Shown piece by piece: positions 48,994 through 57,982 of a stretch of DNA of 64,000 nt. Origin of the DNA: a virus. The stretch covers positions 62,001 to 126,000 of the IMG/VR virus record IMGVR_UViG_3300017987_000003; one strand, 5' to 3'. Within the stretch, counting starts at the first letter, position 1. Each line of letters opens with the position of its first letter. The notes below the pieces were generated by a model that was not told where the DNA came from, did not search any database, and saw nothing but the letters and a program-made list of their open reading frames with translations. Both the position numbers and the translations under genes were made by a program.

Positions 48994-49446
48994 ATGATCA
49001 ATTTGGTGGATATCGAGAGCATCAATCAGATCCCTGGGCGCGGGACGGTGATTGCTGTCGACACGCGCAAGTACGCTGTCCCGTTTGATGTCGGGATGAT
49101 GGTGAACCACGAGGGTTTGATTTTCCTGGTTGATGGGATCGAAACGGGTGCTGGCTCGATTGTCGGGTTGCAGGTATCGGCGCTCAAGGCCGCTCCAGGG
49201 AAGCACGCGTGGCGTTTTAGTCCGATTTGTCCGTGGTGCGGGGAGGGGGTTCCGATTCCGCATCCGGTGTTTGGCGCAGATGCCCCAGAGTGCCCATCGT
49301 GCAATCAGAATTATGTGCTCAATACCGAGTTGGTGTACCAGACGGCGCGGGTTGAGAAATTTGTTGAGAGCAGTGAGATCGAGGGCTCTTGTACGGGGGC
49401 CTGTGGATGTAGTGACATAGGGTCAGACAATGTGAAAGAGGGGTAG
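48994..49446 (+). CDS. Hypothetical protein with zinc ribbon
   Basis: 150 residues from the ATG at 48994. The first half is a small barrel-like domain (RGTVIAVDTRKYAVPFDVGMMV...), the second contains CPWCG and CPSC, a zinc ribbon. Ends with several Cys. Function unknown. Confidence 0.7.
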   Translation: MINLVDIESINQIPGRGTVIAVDTRKYAVPFDVGMMVNHEGLIFLVDGIETGAGSIVGLQVSALKAAPGKHAWRFSPICPWCGEGVPIPHPVFGADAPECPSCNQNYVLNTELVYQTARVEKFVESSEIEGSCTGACGCSDIGSDNVKEG

Positions 49447-49460
49447 GCCAAGGGGCTGTT

Positions 49461-49757
49461 ATGAGCAACACAATAAAGGGTGTTCGGTTATCAGGATTGT
49501 CAAATGATGTTCTGGAAGTGGATGTGGAAGTTGATGATCCGATGGTTTGCAAGTGGATAAAACGCGGGTGGGTTACGGGTGTGTCCACCTCTCATAATGT
49601 TAGTTCCCAAACAGGGGAATGTTTGTCGATGTGTGGGCAGTTGAGTTTCCTTTATGCTTTTCCTTGGTGGTACAGGATTTATTTGTGGGTGTTGAAGAAG
49701 GTCAGGCGTCTCACCAGGAAGCAAGCGGTTATTCAGGTGACTCGCAAGGAGGATTAG
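49461..49757 (+). CDS. Hypothetical protein
   Basis: 98 residues. A hydrophobic aromatic stretch (FLYAFPWWYRIYLWVL) near the C-terminus followed by a basic tail. Possibly membrane-associated. Confidence 0.6.
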   Translation: MSNTIKGVRLSGLSNDVLEVDVEVDDPMVCKWIKRGWVTGVSTSHNVSSQTGECLSMCGQLSFLYAFPWWYRIYLWVLKKVRRLTRKQAVIQVTRKED

Positions 49758-49792
49758 AAAATCAAGGCGACGAGATGAAATAAGGAGTGGCA

Positions 49793-50071
49793 ATGACGGA
49801 TGAGAAAAAAGACAAGGTTGAGATTCATATAGTTCTGGAAGGGAGCGGCGTGACAGAGATCTCGGGTTTGGTCAAAAAGGTCTTTGGAGTTGAGAGGGGA
49901 GAGATCCCTGGTGGACTGCCGATTACCCCAGCGTCGAGCGTGGATGAGTATGTAGAAGTAAAGAACGAGGTGTGTCCCGCTTGTGGCTTTTTGCCGGTGT
50001 TCGACTTTGATGATAATATTGACCATGATTCAAGCCACGTGAAGACCTGTGTGTACTACAAGGGAAAGTAA
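49793..50071 (+). CDS. Hypothetical protein with C-terminal Cys pair
   Basis: 92 residues from the ATG at 49793 after AAGGAGTGG. Begins with an acidic strand-rich region; CPACGF near the C-terminus may bind zinc. Confidence 0.65.
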   Translation: MTDEKKDKVEIHIVLEGSGVTEISGLVKKVFGVERGEIPGGLPITPASSVDEYVEVKNEVCPACGFLPVFDFDDNIDHDSSHVKTCVYYKGK

Positions 50072-50077
50072 TCTGGC

Positions 50078-50488
50078 ATGATCAAATGTCCACGATGCAA
50101 GACGACCGAAGGGATCACGGCTGTTAGGTGGAGGGGGCCACGGGATGCGATCTCGTTTCAGTTCAACTGCTCGGCCTGCGGGGTGATGTGGAAGCGGAGT
50201 TGGGGAGTTCGTCGGCGCGAGATCGCGGAGCAGCGGCGCAAGGAGATGGAGAACGTCGAGATCGTCAAGAGCCGTCTTGACCGCAAACTTGACGAGGATC
50301 GTGCAAAGATGAAGCGCGGAGAGTGCCCTCGTTGTGGTGGCAAATTGACTGTCGTGGTTGATGAGGAGCGGTCGTGCGAGAGATTGGTCAGGTCAGACAC
50401 GACATGTGATGGGTGCGATTTTAGTTCGCAGGCGTTTACTGATAGGGCGCATTGGGAGAAAAATAATGAGAGGGACGATAAAGCATAA
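50078..50488 (+). CDS. Double zinc-ribbon protein
   Basis: 136 residues: an N-terminal ribbon (CPRC...CSAC), a charged helix, and a second ribbon (CPRCGG...CDGC). Could bind nucleic acid. No specific family recognised. Overlaps the next gene. Confidence 0.65.
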   Translation: MIKCPRCKTTEGITAVRWRGPRDAISFQFNCSACGVMWKRSWGVRRREIAEQRRKEMENVEIVKSRLDRKLDEDRAKMKRGECPRCGGKLTVVVDEERSCERLVRSDTTCDGCDFSSQAFTDRAHWEKNNERDDKA

Positions 50489-50891
50489 GAAATTCGGTCG
50501 CGTCTGCATGTGCGATTGCCACAAGGATGGCAGTGGCGTCATGCACGTGGTGGGGTGCTGTCGGCTGACTTACCGAAAGTATATTAACGAGGATGGCACT
50601 CTTGACGAGGACCGACTGCTTGCGTTGTACCAGAAGTACGGCATCCCGCTGTGGACGTGGTGGGATCATCTCAAGGACTGGTTCAGTGGAACCTGGATCG
50701 CAAGAAGGTGGCAGAAGTGGATCTGGTGGAGGCGCCTCAAGCACTTCAAGTTGCCGATGATCAAGAAGACGTACCCAGTGCTGAAGGCAGAGGACATCGT
50801 CTCTGTGCAGCCAATGACTGCGCTTGTTCCAGATGGAACATTCAAATATGTACATAAGGGACAAACCGAGGAGAAAGACCCAAATGGCTGA
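50466..50891 (+). CDS. Hypothetical Trp-rich protein
   Basis: 141 residues from the ATG at 50466. A CMCDCHKDG segment and CC pair near the N-terminus; then a Trp/Arg-rich amphipathic region (WTWWDHLKDWFSGTW). Membrane association is possible. Confidence 0.6.
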   Translation: MRGTIKHKKFGRVCMCDCHKDGSGVMHVVGCCRLTYRKYINEDGTLDEDRLLALYQKYGIPLWTWWDHLKDWFSGTWIARRWQKWIWWRRLKHFKLPMIKKTYPVLKAEDIVSVQPMTALVPDGTFKYVHKGQTEEKDPNG

Positions 50892-51285
50892 AAAAAGAAT
50901 GACCTGGAAACAGGATGAAGAGGATAGGGTAGAGCTTCTTTCGGATGGTACGATGGTATGCTTCTGGCTTCCTGGAGAGGAGGAACGGGGCATAGCCGTG
51001 TGGTACGATGGCGAGGCGATTATTGTAGAGCCACACTGTCCTGATTCTTCGATGCGTGCTGATGTGGTTAATGAAAAGTGTGTGACTATTCGTTACGCGA
51101 AGGAAGGCGACAAGCTAAAGCCACTGCCGCCAAAGCCAAAGTTTCCTCCGCTAAGGATGATTCGCGAAGGTTCTTCTGCGCCTCCATGTCCAAAGTGTGG
51201 CAGCTCGCAGATGCGAAAATTTCCACTGTTTGGCAAGGTGACTGGATGTATCCAGCCAGAATGTGAGAATTATTATGGGCGATAA
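50884..51285 (+). CDS. Hypothetical protein with C-terminal zinc ribbon
   Basis: 133 residues from the ATG at 50884. Strand-rich first half, then CPKCGSSQ and a CIQPEC pair at the end. No family recognised. Confidence 0.65.
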   Translation: MAEKRMTWKQDEEDRVELLSDGTMVCFWLPGEEERGIAVWYDGEAIIVEPHCPDSSMRADVVNEKCVTIRYAKEGDKLKPLPPKPKFPPLRMIREGSSAPPCPKCGSSQMRKFPLFGKVTGCIQPECENYYGR

Positions 51286-51404
51286 GATGAGCGAAGAGGT
51301 TGTCAAGGCATTGACGGGCAGAGCCAGTCCGACTATCGTATTAGCCATGTTGTGGTGACTTTGAACGTAGTGGATAAGTGATGTGTTGAAAAGGGGAGAG
51401 TTGA

Positions 51405-52133
51405 ATGTTGTCTGCTGATATTGAATCGAATCTTGATAGTATTGAGGTTGCTCTTGAGCAGGAACGGGTTGACTTAGAGAGGAGATTGGCGGCGAACGCT
51501 GCTAAAAGAGAGTCATTAAACCAGCTTCGTAGTATGATTGCTGGTGATTCTGTGGATGATCAGGAGGATGGCGAGCCTGTCTTGGCTGCCTCGGCGTCCC
51601 CCCCCGCGCCGAAGTCGAATCGGGTTCGTCGTTCTCCTAATCCTCCACAGGCGCCGAAGAAGAAAGCCAAAAAGAAGAAGCCCCCAAAGAAGCGTAAGGC
51701 CAGCAAGAAGAAGCCCAAGAAAAAGTCCAAAGCTGTTCTCGAAGCTTTGTCGCTCCTTCCTCCTGGCAGTCCGCGCGTCAGCTCTGTTGCGGACCCTCCT
51801 GATGAAGAGTTTGCTGGGGAGCCAATTTCGTGTAGCAATGGTGACAAAGAGATTAGAGAGGGTACGAACTTGGAATTGTGCGTGGATGCACTGCGCGGTC
51901 GATGTGGGCATTGGCTCACTGCGGACGGAATATCCGAGGCCATTGTTGCTCTGGGCCTCAAGCCCAAGGATGCTCTTCCTGCGGGTATTGTTCCGATCTT
52001 ATGTGATTGCCTGAAGACGCTTCGCGGCGATGATTACCAGGTGCCTTTTCTTTGGTATCGGTCCAATGGTCGTCGGTTTGAATATCGAATCACCGTGGAT
52101 GATCAGGGCGAGAAGGAGGATACGCAGCCTTGA
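51405..52133 (+). CDS. Coiled-coil, Lys-rich and winged-helix-like protein
   Basis: 242 residues. N-terminal coiled coil (1-45), a Lys/Pro/Ala-rich linker (about 75-110, KKKAKKKKPPKKRK) like histone tails, and a C-terminal domain (SNGRRFEYRI end) similar to a winged helix. Same overall plan as the protein at 4834. The linker implies DNA or RNA binding. A possible 23-codon frame (51287-51358) lies in the gap before it. Confidence 0.7.
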   Translation: MLSADIESNLDSIEVALEQERVDLERRLAANAAKRESLNQLRSMIAGDSVDDQEDGEPVLAASASPPAPKSNRVRRSPNPPQAPKKKAKKKKPPKKRKASKKKPKKKSKAVLEALSLLPPGSPRVSSVADPPDEEFAGEPISCSNGDKEIREGTNLELCVDALRGRCGHWLTADGISEAIVALGLKPKDALPAGIVPILCDCLKTLRGDDYQVPFLWYRSNGRRFEYRITVDDQGEKEDTQP

Positions 52134-52193
52134 AAAAGACGTTCCTCGCGCCGTGTGCGTGCTGTCCGTGCTTCTACTTTGCCCATCAAGAAG

Positions 52194-52601
52194 ATGAGCG
52201 TAACAAAACGAACGCGCGGATTGTTGTATGCGGAAAAATACTCTCGGCCACGGGTGCGGGGAGAATGTTATGGCTTTCACCGCCCGTGTCCATTCGTGGG
52301 TTGTCTCTACAACCTTTATCTCGATGTGAACGAGGACACGGGGTCGATCAAATTCAATTTCCCCGATCTGGAGCCATGGGAGGTGGACGAGAGTTGTGTT
52401 TTGGACGTGGCCGCACGAGGCGAGCATACGTTGGAGGAATGCGGAGCCTTGATGAACCTCACGCGGGAGAGGATTCGCCAATATGAAGAGGCGCTGATTC
52501 CATTGTTGGCGGCTCGGGATCGGGTGCAACGGATATACGAAGAGGGTCTTGAGTCGTCGGCGGAAAACTGGGATGGGCCGCAAATAGTCGGGATTGAATA
52601 G
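52194..52601 (+). CDS. Sigma-70 region 4-like protein
   Basis: 135 residues from the ATG at 52194 (a GTG at 52155 is an alternative). The helix-turn-helix [24 protein letters not shown] matches sigma region 4.2. Upstream [15 protein letters not shown] has a Cys pair and resembles small sigma-like proteins seen in phages and Myxococcota. It may redirect RNA polymerase or act as an appropriator; no region 2 is present. Confidence 0.8.
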   Translation: MSVTKRTRGLLYAEKYSRPRVRGECYGFHRPCPFVGCLYNLYLDVNEDTGSIKFNFPDLEPWEVDESCVLDVAARGEHTLEECGALMNLTRERIRQYEEALIPLLAARDRVQRIYEEGLESSAENWDGPQIVGIE

Positions 52602-52637
52602 AGGAGTGAAAGGCATGGGTGGAAAATAGGAAAAGTG

Positions 52638-53150
52638 ATGGACGTAGCGATTCCTAATGCAAGAATAGACGGAATAGAGGATGGCAAATATGTGGTTCAT
52701 ATTGTTGATCAGGGTGTCGTTCATGTTCCAGATCATGTTGTTTCCGATGATTCGGAGGTGTGGAAGGTTGGTGACAGTGGGGTGTTATTGGTGAAGAGAT
52801 GGTGGGCAAGCGAAAATAAAATTCGATGGAAAAAGATAGAGAAGCACGAGGAAGAATCTGATGGTGCCCCAGTGGAGTTGTTTCTCAAGCCTGCGAATCT
52901 GATTTCTCGTTGGAGAAGGATGCCTGTCGATAGTGGTGGGAAAAAGAAGAGTAAGGCTGCGAAGAGGCGGGAAAGAAAGGCTTTAAAAAAACGGAAGGCT
53001 GGGAGAGAAAAGCAGAAAAAATTTCTTGAGCGTATTCGGAAAAATACTCGGGAGGATGCGAAAAAGAGAGAAGTGAAAGAGTCTTCGTTTGAGAAGCCTT
53101 CTGGGTATGTGGGTTTGACAATACATGGGTTGCTGAAAGACGATGGGTGA
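52638..53150 (+). CDS. Hypothetical protein with basic helical tail
   Basis: 170 residues from the ATG at 52638. The first 85 residues are strand-rich; about 95-150 are Lys/Arg-rich helix ([19 protein letters not shown]). Overlaps the next gene. Confidence 0.65.
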   Translation: MDVAIPNARIDGIEDGKYVVHIVDQGVVHVPDHVVSDDSEVWKVGDSGVLLVKRWWASENKIRWKKIEKHEEESDGAPVELFLKPANLISRWRRMPVDSGGKKKSKAAKRRERKALKKRKAGREKQKKFLERIRKNTREDAKKREVKESSFEKPSGYVGLTIHGLLKDDG

Positions 53151-53379
53151 CAAGAACAAAATGGTCGAGGATTTTTCCAAGGGGGACAAGGTCAGATATG
53201 TCCCGCGCCATGCCAGTGGTGATGTAAACCACGAGGACTGCCAGAACGGGGTAGTTTCGTCGACTAACGACGAGTGGGTGTTCGTGAAGTACGACAACTT
53301 GGACTGTGTGATGATCACTGGAGACGAGCCGTACACAGCGCAGGCCACAGATCCGAGCGATCTCGTTCGATGGGGATAG
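53143..53379 (+). CDS. Small beta-barrel-like protein
   Basis: 78 residues. FSKGDKVRYVPRHASGD...NGVVSSTNDEWVFVKYDN has the spacing of a KOW/SH3-like barrel. Function unknown. Confidence 0.65.
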   Translation: MGDKNKMVEDFSKGDKVRYVPRHASGDVNHEDCQNGVVSSTNDEWVFVKYDNLDCVMITGDEPYTAQATDPSDLVRWG

Positions 53380-53381
53380 TT

Positions 53382-53585
53382 ATGGATGACAAGATCAAGG
53401 TCGAATGTAATCAGTGCAAGCCACATCGCTGCCCCGTTTGTCACGGCGAGGGGCATGTTCCGTCCACGACACGATCCGCCGGTAGGAATGGGAGATCGTA
53501 TCAGAAGAAAGAGATGGTAATCTGCGGGGCTTGTAAAGGAGCTAAGATCGTGTGGCCCCCGTGTAAGGAGGTGCCTTTTGGGTGA
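53382..53585 (+). CDS. DnaJ-type zinc-motif protein
   Basis: 67 residues from the ATG at 53382. CNQC, CPVCHGEG and CGACKG pairs match the CxxCxGxG pattern of DnaJ-like zinc modules. Overlaps DUF5131. Confidence 0.7.
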   Translation: MDDKIKVECNQCKPHRCPVCHGEGHVPSTTRSAGRNGRSYQKKEMVICGACKGAKIVWPPCKEVPFG

Positions 53586-54360
53586 CAAAAGCAACATTGA
53601 ATGGACGGATGCTACGTGGAATCCTGTAACAGGCTGTACCAAGACGAGTCCTGGGTGTGACAATTGTTACGCGGAGCGGATGTCAAGACGGCTGAAGGCG
53701 ATGGGGCAGGACGGGTACAAAGAGGGGTTCCGTCCGACAATTCACCCCGAGCGTCTCGATCAGCCGACGCGCTGGAAGAAGCCAAGGAAGGTGTTTGTGT
53801 GTTCGATGGGTGACCTCTTTCACAAGGCGATCCCAGAGAGTTTCATCGAGAATGTTTACCGTCAGATGGTTGCCAACCCGCGTCACATTTTTCAGGTCCT
53901 GACGAAGCGGCCCGATCGGATGCGGGATTTTCTGCGCTCTAACAAGGTCCACGAGCGCGCGTTCCCGCACATCTACCACGGTGTGACGGTGGAGAACCAG
54001 GAAGCGGCCGACAGGCGGATCCCGATCCTGTTGGACTGCCCATCCGAGGTTCGGTTTTTGAGTTGCGAGCCCCTCCTTGGCCCGATTGGTATTGGCTTTG
54101 GTGGGTGTATACCTGGGCGCTGGAAGTGGCTCGATTCTAACACGCTGCACTGGGTGATTGTAGGTGGCGAGTCTGGGGCAGGGGCGCGACTCATGGATCC
54201 CACTTGGGCACAGAGTATTATCGAGCAGTGCAAAGAGAACGAGGTGCCAGTATTCATGAAGCAGTTTGGGTCCGTCTGGGCCAAGACGAATGGCGAGAGG
54301 GGTAAGGGAAAGAATATGGAGACATGGCCCGAGTGGGCGCGTAGGCAGGAGGTGCCGTGA
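53578..54360 (+). CDS. DUF5131 (phage Gp37/Gp68) protein
   Basis: 260 residues, TTG start after AAGGAGGTG. Hallmarks: IEWTDATWNPVTGCTKTSPGCDNCYAERMS with clustered cysteines, VFVCSMGDLFH, FQVLTKRP, GVTVENQE, RFLSCEPLLGPI and WVIVGGESG. The Cys cluster suggests a radical-SAM-like or metal-binding role; biochemical function is not known to me. Confidence 0.9.
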   Translation: MGDKSNIEWTDATWNPVTGCTKTSPGCDNCYAERMSRRLKAMGQDGYKEGFRPTIHPERLDQPTRWKKPRKVFVCSMGDLFHKAIPESFIENVYRQMVANPRHIFQVLTKRPDRMRDFLRSNKVHERAFPHIYHGVTVENQEAADRRIPILLDCPSEVRFLSCEPLLGPIGIGFGGCIPGRWKWLDSNTLHWVIVGGESGAGARLMDPTWAQSIIEQCKENEVPVFMKQFGSVWAKTNGERGKGKNMETWPEWARRQEVP

Positions 54361-54878
54361 TGAAATGGTGGAGAGCAATTTTTGATAATGCTAAGACGCA
54401 CTTTATCCCTGATGAGATCAAGGACGCGATATTGAAGAACCTTGCGGATCGTAAGTGCAGGACGGCTGTTGGTTTTGCAAAGGAGCTGGGTGGCCCCCTG
54501 AGCGAAGCAAAAGAGATCGGGCTTACTCTGGGGATGCCGTGTTCTACGGAAGATTCTCACATGGAATTCGATTTGGAGGGGACAATGCTTGTCGTGGAGA
54601 CTCGGGAGGTGGGTTACTTTTTGGATGAGATTCGTGAAGCTCCAGAGCGTCTGGATATTGCGGATCCCTACTATAAGATCCATGGTAAATGGCACTGCGT
54701 TTGTTTGCTTCCTGAGCACAGGAAGAAGTTGATCAAGCTAATGGAGGCAAAGCTTCCAGAGGCGAATGCTATCACTGAGCTGGAGAACCAAAGGTTCAAT
54801 GAGGCTTTGGCGAAGATTCGAAAGAAGACGAAGGTGATGATCACAGAGCGGCCAACTGTTCAGATTGGTGAGGGGTGA
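54360..54878 (+). CDS. Hypothetical protein
   Basis: 172 residues from the ATG at 54360 overlapping the DUF5131 stop. Mixed fold; no recognised domain. Confidence 0.65.
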   Translation: MKWWRAIFDNAKTHFIPDEIKDAILKNLADRKCRTAVGFAKELGGPLSEAKEIGLTLGMPCSTEDSHMEFDLEGTMLVVETREVGYFLDEIREAPERLDIADPYYKIHGKWHCVCLLPEHRKKLIKLMEAKLPEANAITELENQRFNEALAKIRKKTKVMITERPTVQIGEG

Positions 54879-54887
54879 GGTGGATAG

Positions 54888-55127
54888 ATGACTTTGTTGA
54901 TTTTGATTTTTGTTGGGTTCTTTGTATTTTCAGTGGCTTTAGGGTTCTGGGCGGGGTGGTACGTGCGAAACGGGAAAGTGAAGGCACTTCAGGAGGATAT
55001 TGACAATATATTTGTTGCGGCAAAAGATCGGGTAGGTGGCTTGGAAGAGAGTAACAAGACGCATGCTGATGTGATCTGTTCATTGTTGGACAAGATCCTG
55101 GAAAAGGAAGGGTTGAAAGATGTCTAA
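54888..55127 (+). CDS. Small membrane-anchored coiled-coil protein
   Basis: 79 residues. N-terminal membrane helix (LLILIFVGFFVFSVALGFWAGW) and a charged helical tail. Overlaps the next gene. Confidence 0.65.
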   Translation: MTLLILIFVGFFVFSVALGFWAGWYVRNGKVKALQEDIDNIFVAAKDRVGGLEESNKTHADVICSLLDKILEKEGLKDV

Positions 55128-55878
55128 GGACGAAGATCGAAAGGTTGAAGGAAAGGAGTGCCCCTACAAGGCGGAGGGGTGCTCGGATGCCGATCGGTGT
55201 CCATTGTGCAAGATTAATGCTTTTGTGCGCGATGTAGCCAGGTTGGTGTTTGGTAAAGAGGCGCCAGAGGGTATTGGCGAGTCGATGATATTGTCCGAAT
55301 TGGAGATGATGATCGCGAAGGCCAAGGAGACGCAGCGTGATAATGTGAATTTGAAGGTCAAGGTGGGCTCGCTTGGTATTGAGATTGATCGGCTCAAAGC
55401 GGAGGCGATACAGGCCGAGAAAAGGGTTCATGCTGCGGGAGATCACCTTCTTCCAGCGGCGCAGGCGCTCTCCAAGCTCCAGTCAGTGTATGGGGACGAT
55501 CTGACATGGGACAACCTTGCGGAGCGCGCTACCGAGGCTGTCAGGCGCCTCCAGACGCAAGCACCGCTGATGCAGGCGGTTGAGGCTGAAATGAAGGGGA
55601 TGCGCGAGCGTTTGATTGTTTTGGAGCGTGAGAATGAGGATCTCAAAAGGGCCAGATCTCCCAAGGCGGAGTCGCCTCTTCCTGATCTGCCCGATTTTGT
55701 GGCCCCTCCTCTCCCTTCTCTTCCTCCTCTTCATCCCAAAGTGGCGGATGCCATTTTTGATCTGGAGACGCTTCGTGCTCGACTTGCGACGATGGAGCAG
55801 GATATGACCCCGTTTCGTTTGATCGGACGCGTACTTTCGCGTGTGTTAGATCTGGACTCTTCTCCTCGAAAGGGGTAG
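55120..55878 (+). CDS. Coiled-coil protein with N-terminal Cys cluster
   Basis: 252 residues. CPYKAEGCSDADRCPLC is a close four-Cys cluster near the start; long coiled coils follow (about 70-180), with a Pro-rich linker (LPDLPDFVAPPLPSLPPL). Function unknown. Confidence 0.65.
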   Translation: MSKDEDRKVEGKECPYKAEGCSDADRCPLCKINAFVRDVARLVFGKEAPEGIGESMILSELEMMIAKAKETQRDNVNLKVKVGSLGIEIDRLKAEAIQAEKRVHAAGDHLLPAAQALSKLQSVYGDDLTWDNLAERATEAVRRLQTQAPLMQAVEAEMKGMRERLIVLERENEDLKRARSPKAESPLPDLPDFVAPPLPSLPPLHPKVADAIFDLETLRARLATMEQDMTPFRLIGRVLSRVLDLDSSPRKG

Positions 55879-55913
55879 ACTGAGCCATTGTTGGGATTAC
55901 GATCCCTGTTGAT

Positions 55914-55929
55914 GCGAACTGGAGTTCGC
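55914..55929 (+). promoter_or_regulatory. Dispersed palindrome
   Basis: GCGAACTGGAGTTCGC sits between the coiled-coil gene and the next start, just before AAGGAGTTG. No clear -35/-10 is visible upstream. Confidence 0.7.
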
Positions 55930-55949
55930 AATGATGAAGGAGTTGAAAG

Positions 55950-56339
55950 ATGTTTCCTTGTACGCGTAATGAAACCCGCCTCATTATGGAAGACAAAGCA
56001 TGTGGAGTTGTGAGGCCCTATCCCGACGGGGCGTGCCCTCATCGGGTTGGGAGTGAGCTTGTTTTCACGTCAAAGTTTCTTCCTTGGATGGGAGACAGCG
56101 ACCAATCGGTGCCGTTTGCCAAAGCTACGATTGTTAGCGTTCGCCCTGGGACAATTGGGGCTTTTCGCAAAGATGATCAGCTTGCCGAGCGGGATGGTTT
56201 TGCAAATGGGGAGGTCTGGCTGGGGCATCTGAGGCAGATACCTGGCTATGAGGATATCGGAGATGATGTCTCCGCTTATCACATCACGTTTCGTTTGATA
56301 GAAGTAGATAAGGACGCTGGTCGCCAGAAGGCTGGTTGA
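55950..56339 (+). CDS. ASCH-like domain protein
   Basis: 129 residues. VGSELVFTSKFLPWMGDSDQSVPFAKATIVSVRPGTIG and later YHITFRLIEV fit the barrel pattern of ASCH/PUA-like domains, which bind RNA. The match is moderate. Its stop overlaps the next promoter. Confidence 0.65.
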   Translation: MFPCTRNETRLIMEDKACGVVRPYPDGACPHRVGSELVFTSKFLPWMGDSDQSVPFAKATIVSVRPGTIGAFRKDDQLAERDGFANGEVWLGHLRQIPGYEDIGDDVSAYHITFRLIEVDKDAGRQKAG

Positions 56340-56390
56340 CAAACCCTTGCGAGAGGGGATGATGTCGGCAGTGATTGCCGAAGGAGGTTG
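56336..56390 (+). promoter_or_regulatory. Promoter with CGGCA-GTGAT-TGCCG leader hairpin
   Basis: TTGACA (56336-56341), 16-base spacer, GATGAT (56358-56363). The hairpin (56366-56380) abuts AAGGAGG. Confidence 0.65.
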
Positions 56391-56393
56391 GTA

Positions 56394-57491
56394 ATGTTGG
56401 GTCAGCATGTGCGGCAGCTGAAAGAGTTGCCTGAGATTAGTGTCGCCTCGACAATGGTTACAGAGGCTATTCGTGAGCACTGGAAAGAGGAGAGATCGGC
56501 CACCGATGTTACCCTCGACAAGAAGGATCCCATCTGGAAGGAGTGGTGGATCGGTGCTTCTGCTATTCATAAGGTGTGCCCCAGGATGTTTGCGCTGATG
56601 GCAGCTCGTGGGGTAGATGGGATAGAGAAGGAAGTGTTGCGATCAGAATTGCTCTGGTTGTTCGATCAGGGGCATGCGTACCATGATCTTTTCCAGCAGA
56701 AGATTTTGTCTTCATTTCCGACGGGGATGTTGCTTGGACGATGGAAGCGGCAAAAGAAGAACTCTCTGGCTCCATCTGAGATAGTCGAGGAATACACGCG
56801 TTTCGAGAACGAGGTGCCCGAGGGGGTGAGCTTGGAGCGCGGATGGGGGCCGAAGCCAGGTCCCAACGCGGAGAAAGAGGACGACGGCAAGGGTTGGAAA
56901 TACGACGAGCCGAAGCTTCGCATCCCTGGACATCGTATTGTAGTGAAGATTGATGCGATCTTGGACTTTGGCGAGAAAGGGATCTTTGTTGGAGAGATCA
57001 AGACCGAGAAGTCCGAGGCGAAGGATGATTTGAATCCGAAGTTGGGTGGGCGCCCACGGCCGCAGCATATCGAGCAGGCGCATGTTGCTATGTGGGCTAC
57101 GGGGTTGCAGCGTGCGTTGATCATCTATGTTTTCAAGGGGGAGAAATCTCTGAGTACCAGCATCATTGAGCACATTGTCGAGCGTGATGAGAAGCTGATC
57201 GATGAGATCAAAGCGCGGACGAAAGTTTGTGTTGATGCGGTTGCCCGCATGGATCGGCTTCGTGATTCCGAGGCCGAGTCGATCGGTAGATGGGAAGAGG
57301 GCATGGACAAGGAGGCTCGGGTCTTTGCAGATCTGGAGCCGAGCAAGCAGAAGGAGGTCCGTGTAAAAATGAAGGCGGCTGCTGAGGAGATGCCGAGACT
57401 TCCCGAGTGCCAGATGAAGTCGAAGGGGAAGCCCAAGTATTGTGCTGGGCGGGATCTTTGCTTCGGGGTGAGAAAGAGAAAGAAGAAATGA
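56394..57491 (+). CDS. Cas4-like PD-(D/E)XK exonuclease with Cys cluster
   Basis: 365 residues from the ATG at 56394. Nuclease core: KIDAILDFGEKGIFVGEIKTEK (D...E-x-K) and the QHIEQAHVAMWATG helix. One Cys near the N-terminus (KVCPRMF) and three at the C-terminus (ECQ...YCAGRDLCFG) reproduce the 1+3 Fe-S layout of Cas4/AddB nucleases. Likely a 5' or end-processing exonuclease for recombination. Confidence 0.8.
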   Translation: MLGQHVRQLKELPEISVASTMVTEAIREHWKEERSATDVTLDKKDPIWKEWWIGASAIHKVCPRMFALMAARGVDGIEKEVLRSELLWLFDQGHAYHDLFQQKILSSFPTGMLLGRWKRQKKNSLAPSEIVEEYTRFENEVPEGVSLERGWGPKPGPNAEKEDDGKGWKYDEPKLRIPGHRIVVKIDAILDFGEKGIFVGEIKTEKSEAKDDLNPKLGGRPRPQHIEQAHVAMWATGLQRALIIYVFKGEKSLSTSIIEHIVERDEKLIDEIKARTKVCVDAVARMDRLRDSEAESIGRWEEGMDKEARVFADLEPSKQKEVRVKMKAAAEEMPRLPECQMKSKGKPKYCAGRDLCFGVRKRKKK

Positions 57492-57688
57492 GCGATGCTG
57501 AGAAAGCGCTGACGGTTTTTGAGGCTGCGGAGATGTTAAGGATCAAACCGAGGACTATGGCTATGTGGTGTCGAGATGGGTCATTTCCAGCATTTAAGGC
57601 GGGGAAAGAATGGCGGATTGCAGAGTCGACTGTGAACAAAGCTTTGCGTGGGGAATTGGAATTGAAGCGTAAGAAGAAAGCGATCTAG
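57488..57688 (+). CDS. Excisionase-type HTH protein
   Basis: 66 residues from the ATG at 57488. LTVFEAAEMLRIKPRTMAMWCRDGSFPAFKAGKEWRI matches the HTH_17 excisionase family. It probably binds DNA as a small regulator; no integrase was found. Confidence 0.8.
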   Translation: MSDAEKALTVFEAAEMLRIKPRTMAMWCRDGSFPAFKAGKEWRIAESTVNKALRGELELKRKKKAI

Positions 57689-57698
57689 GGAGCCTCTG

Positions 57699-57974
57699 AT
57701 GTCTGCCAATTCGATATTTGTGTGCCACGATTGCCGCGAGGCTGAAGAGAGCAGTTATCAATATCCTGGCGCATTGGGGCGCAAGGGTATCTTCAGTCTC
57801 ACACTGGCCGAATTAAAGGAAGGCGAGTACGCGGATCGGTACAGGGACATGGAGGAGTGGATTGCGGAGCACTTGGGGCATGATGCAGAGATGCATTCTG
57901 ATGCACATGGGTGCTTCAGCGCTGCCATCTATGATTTCGATACGCGGGCGTTTGGCTACGATCCGTATAAGTGA
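57699..57974 (+). CDS. Hypothetical acidic protein
   Basis: 91 residues with a CHDC pair near the start, many His/Asp/Glu later. No recognised family. Overlaps the phosphoesterase start region. Confidence 0.6.
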   Translation: MSANSIFVCHDCREAEESSYQYPGALGRKGIFSLTLAELKEGEYADRYRDMEEWIAEHLGHDAEMHSDAHGCFSAAIYDFDTRAFGYDPYK

Positions 57975-57982
57975 GGAGCGAG

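Noticed and set aside
52130-52486. Overlapping frame before the sigma-like gene
   Set aside because: The sigma region 4 motif lies in the other frame; this one has no motif and lacks a ribosome site of its own.
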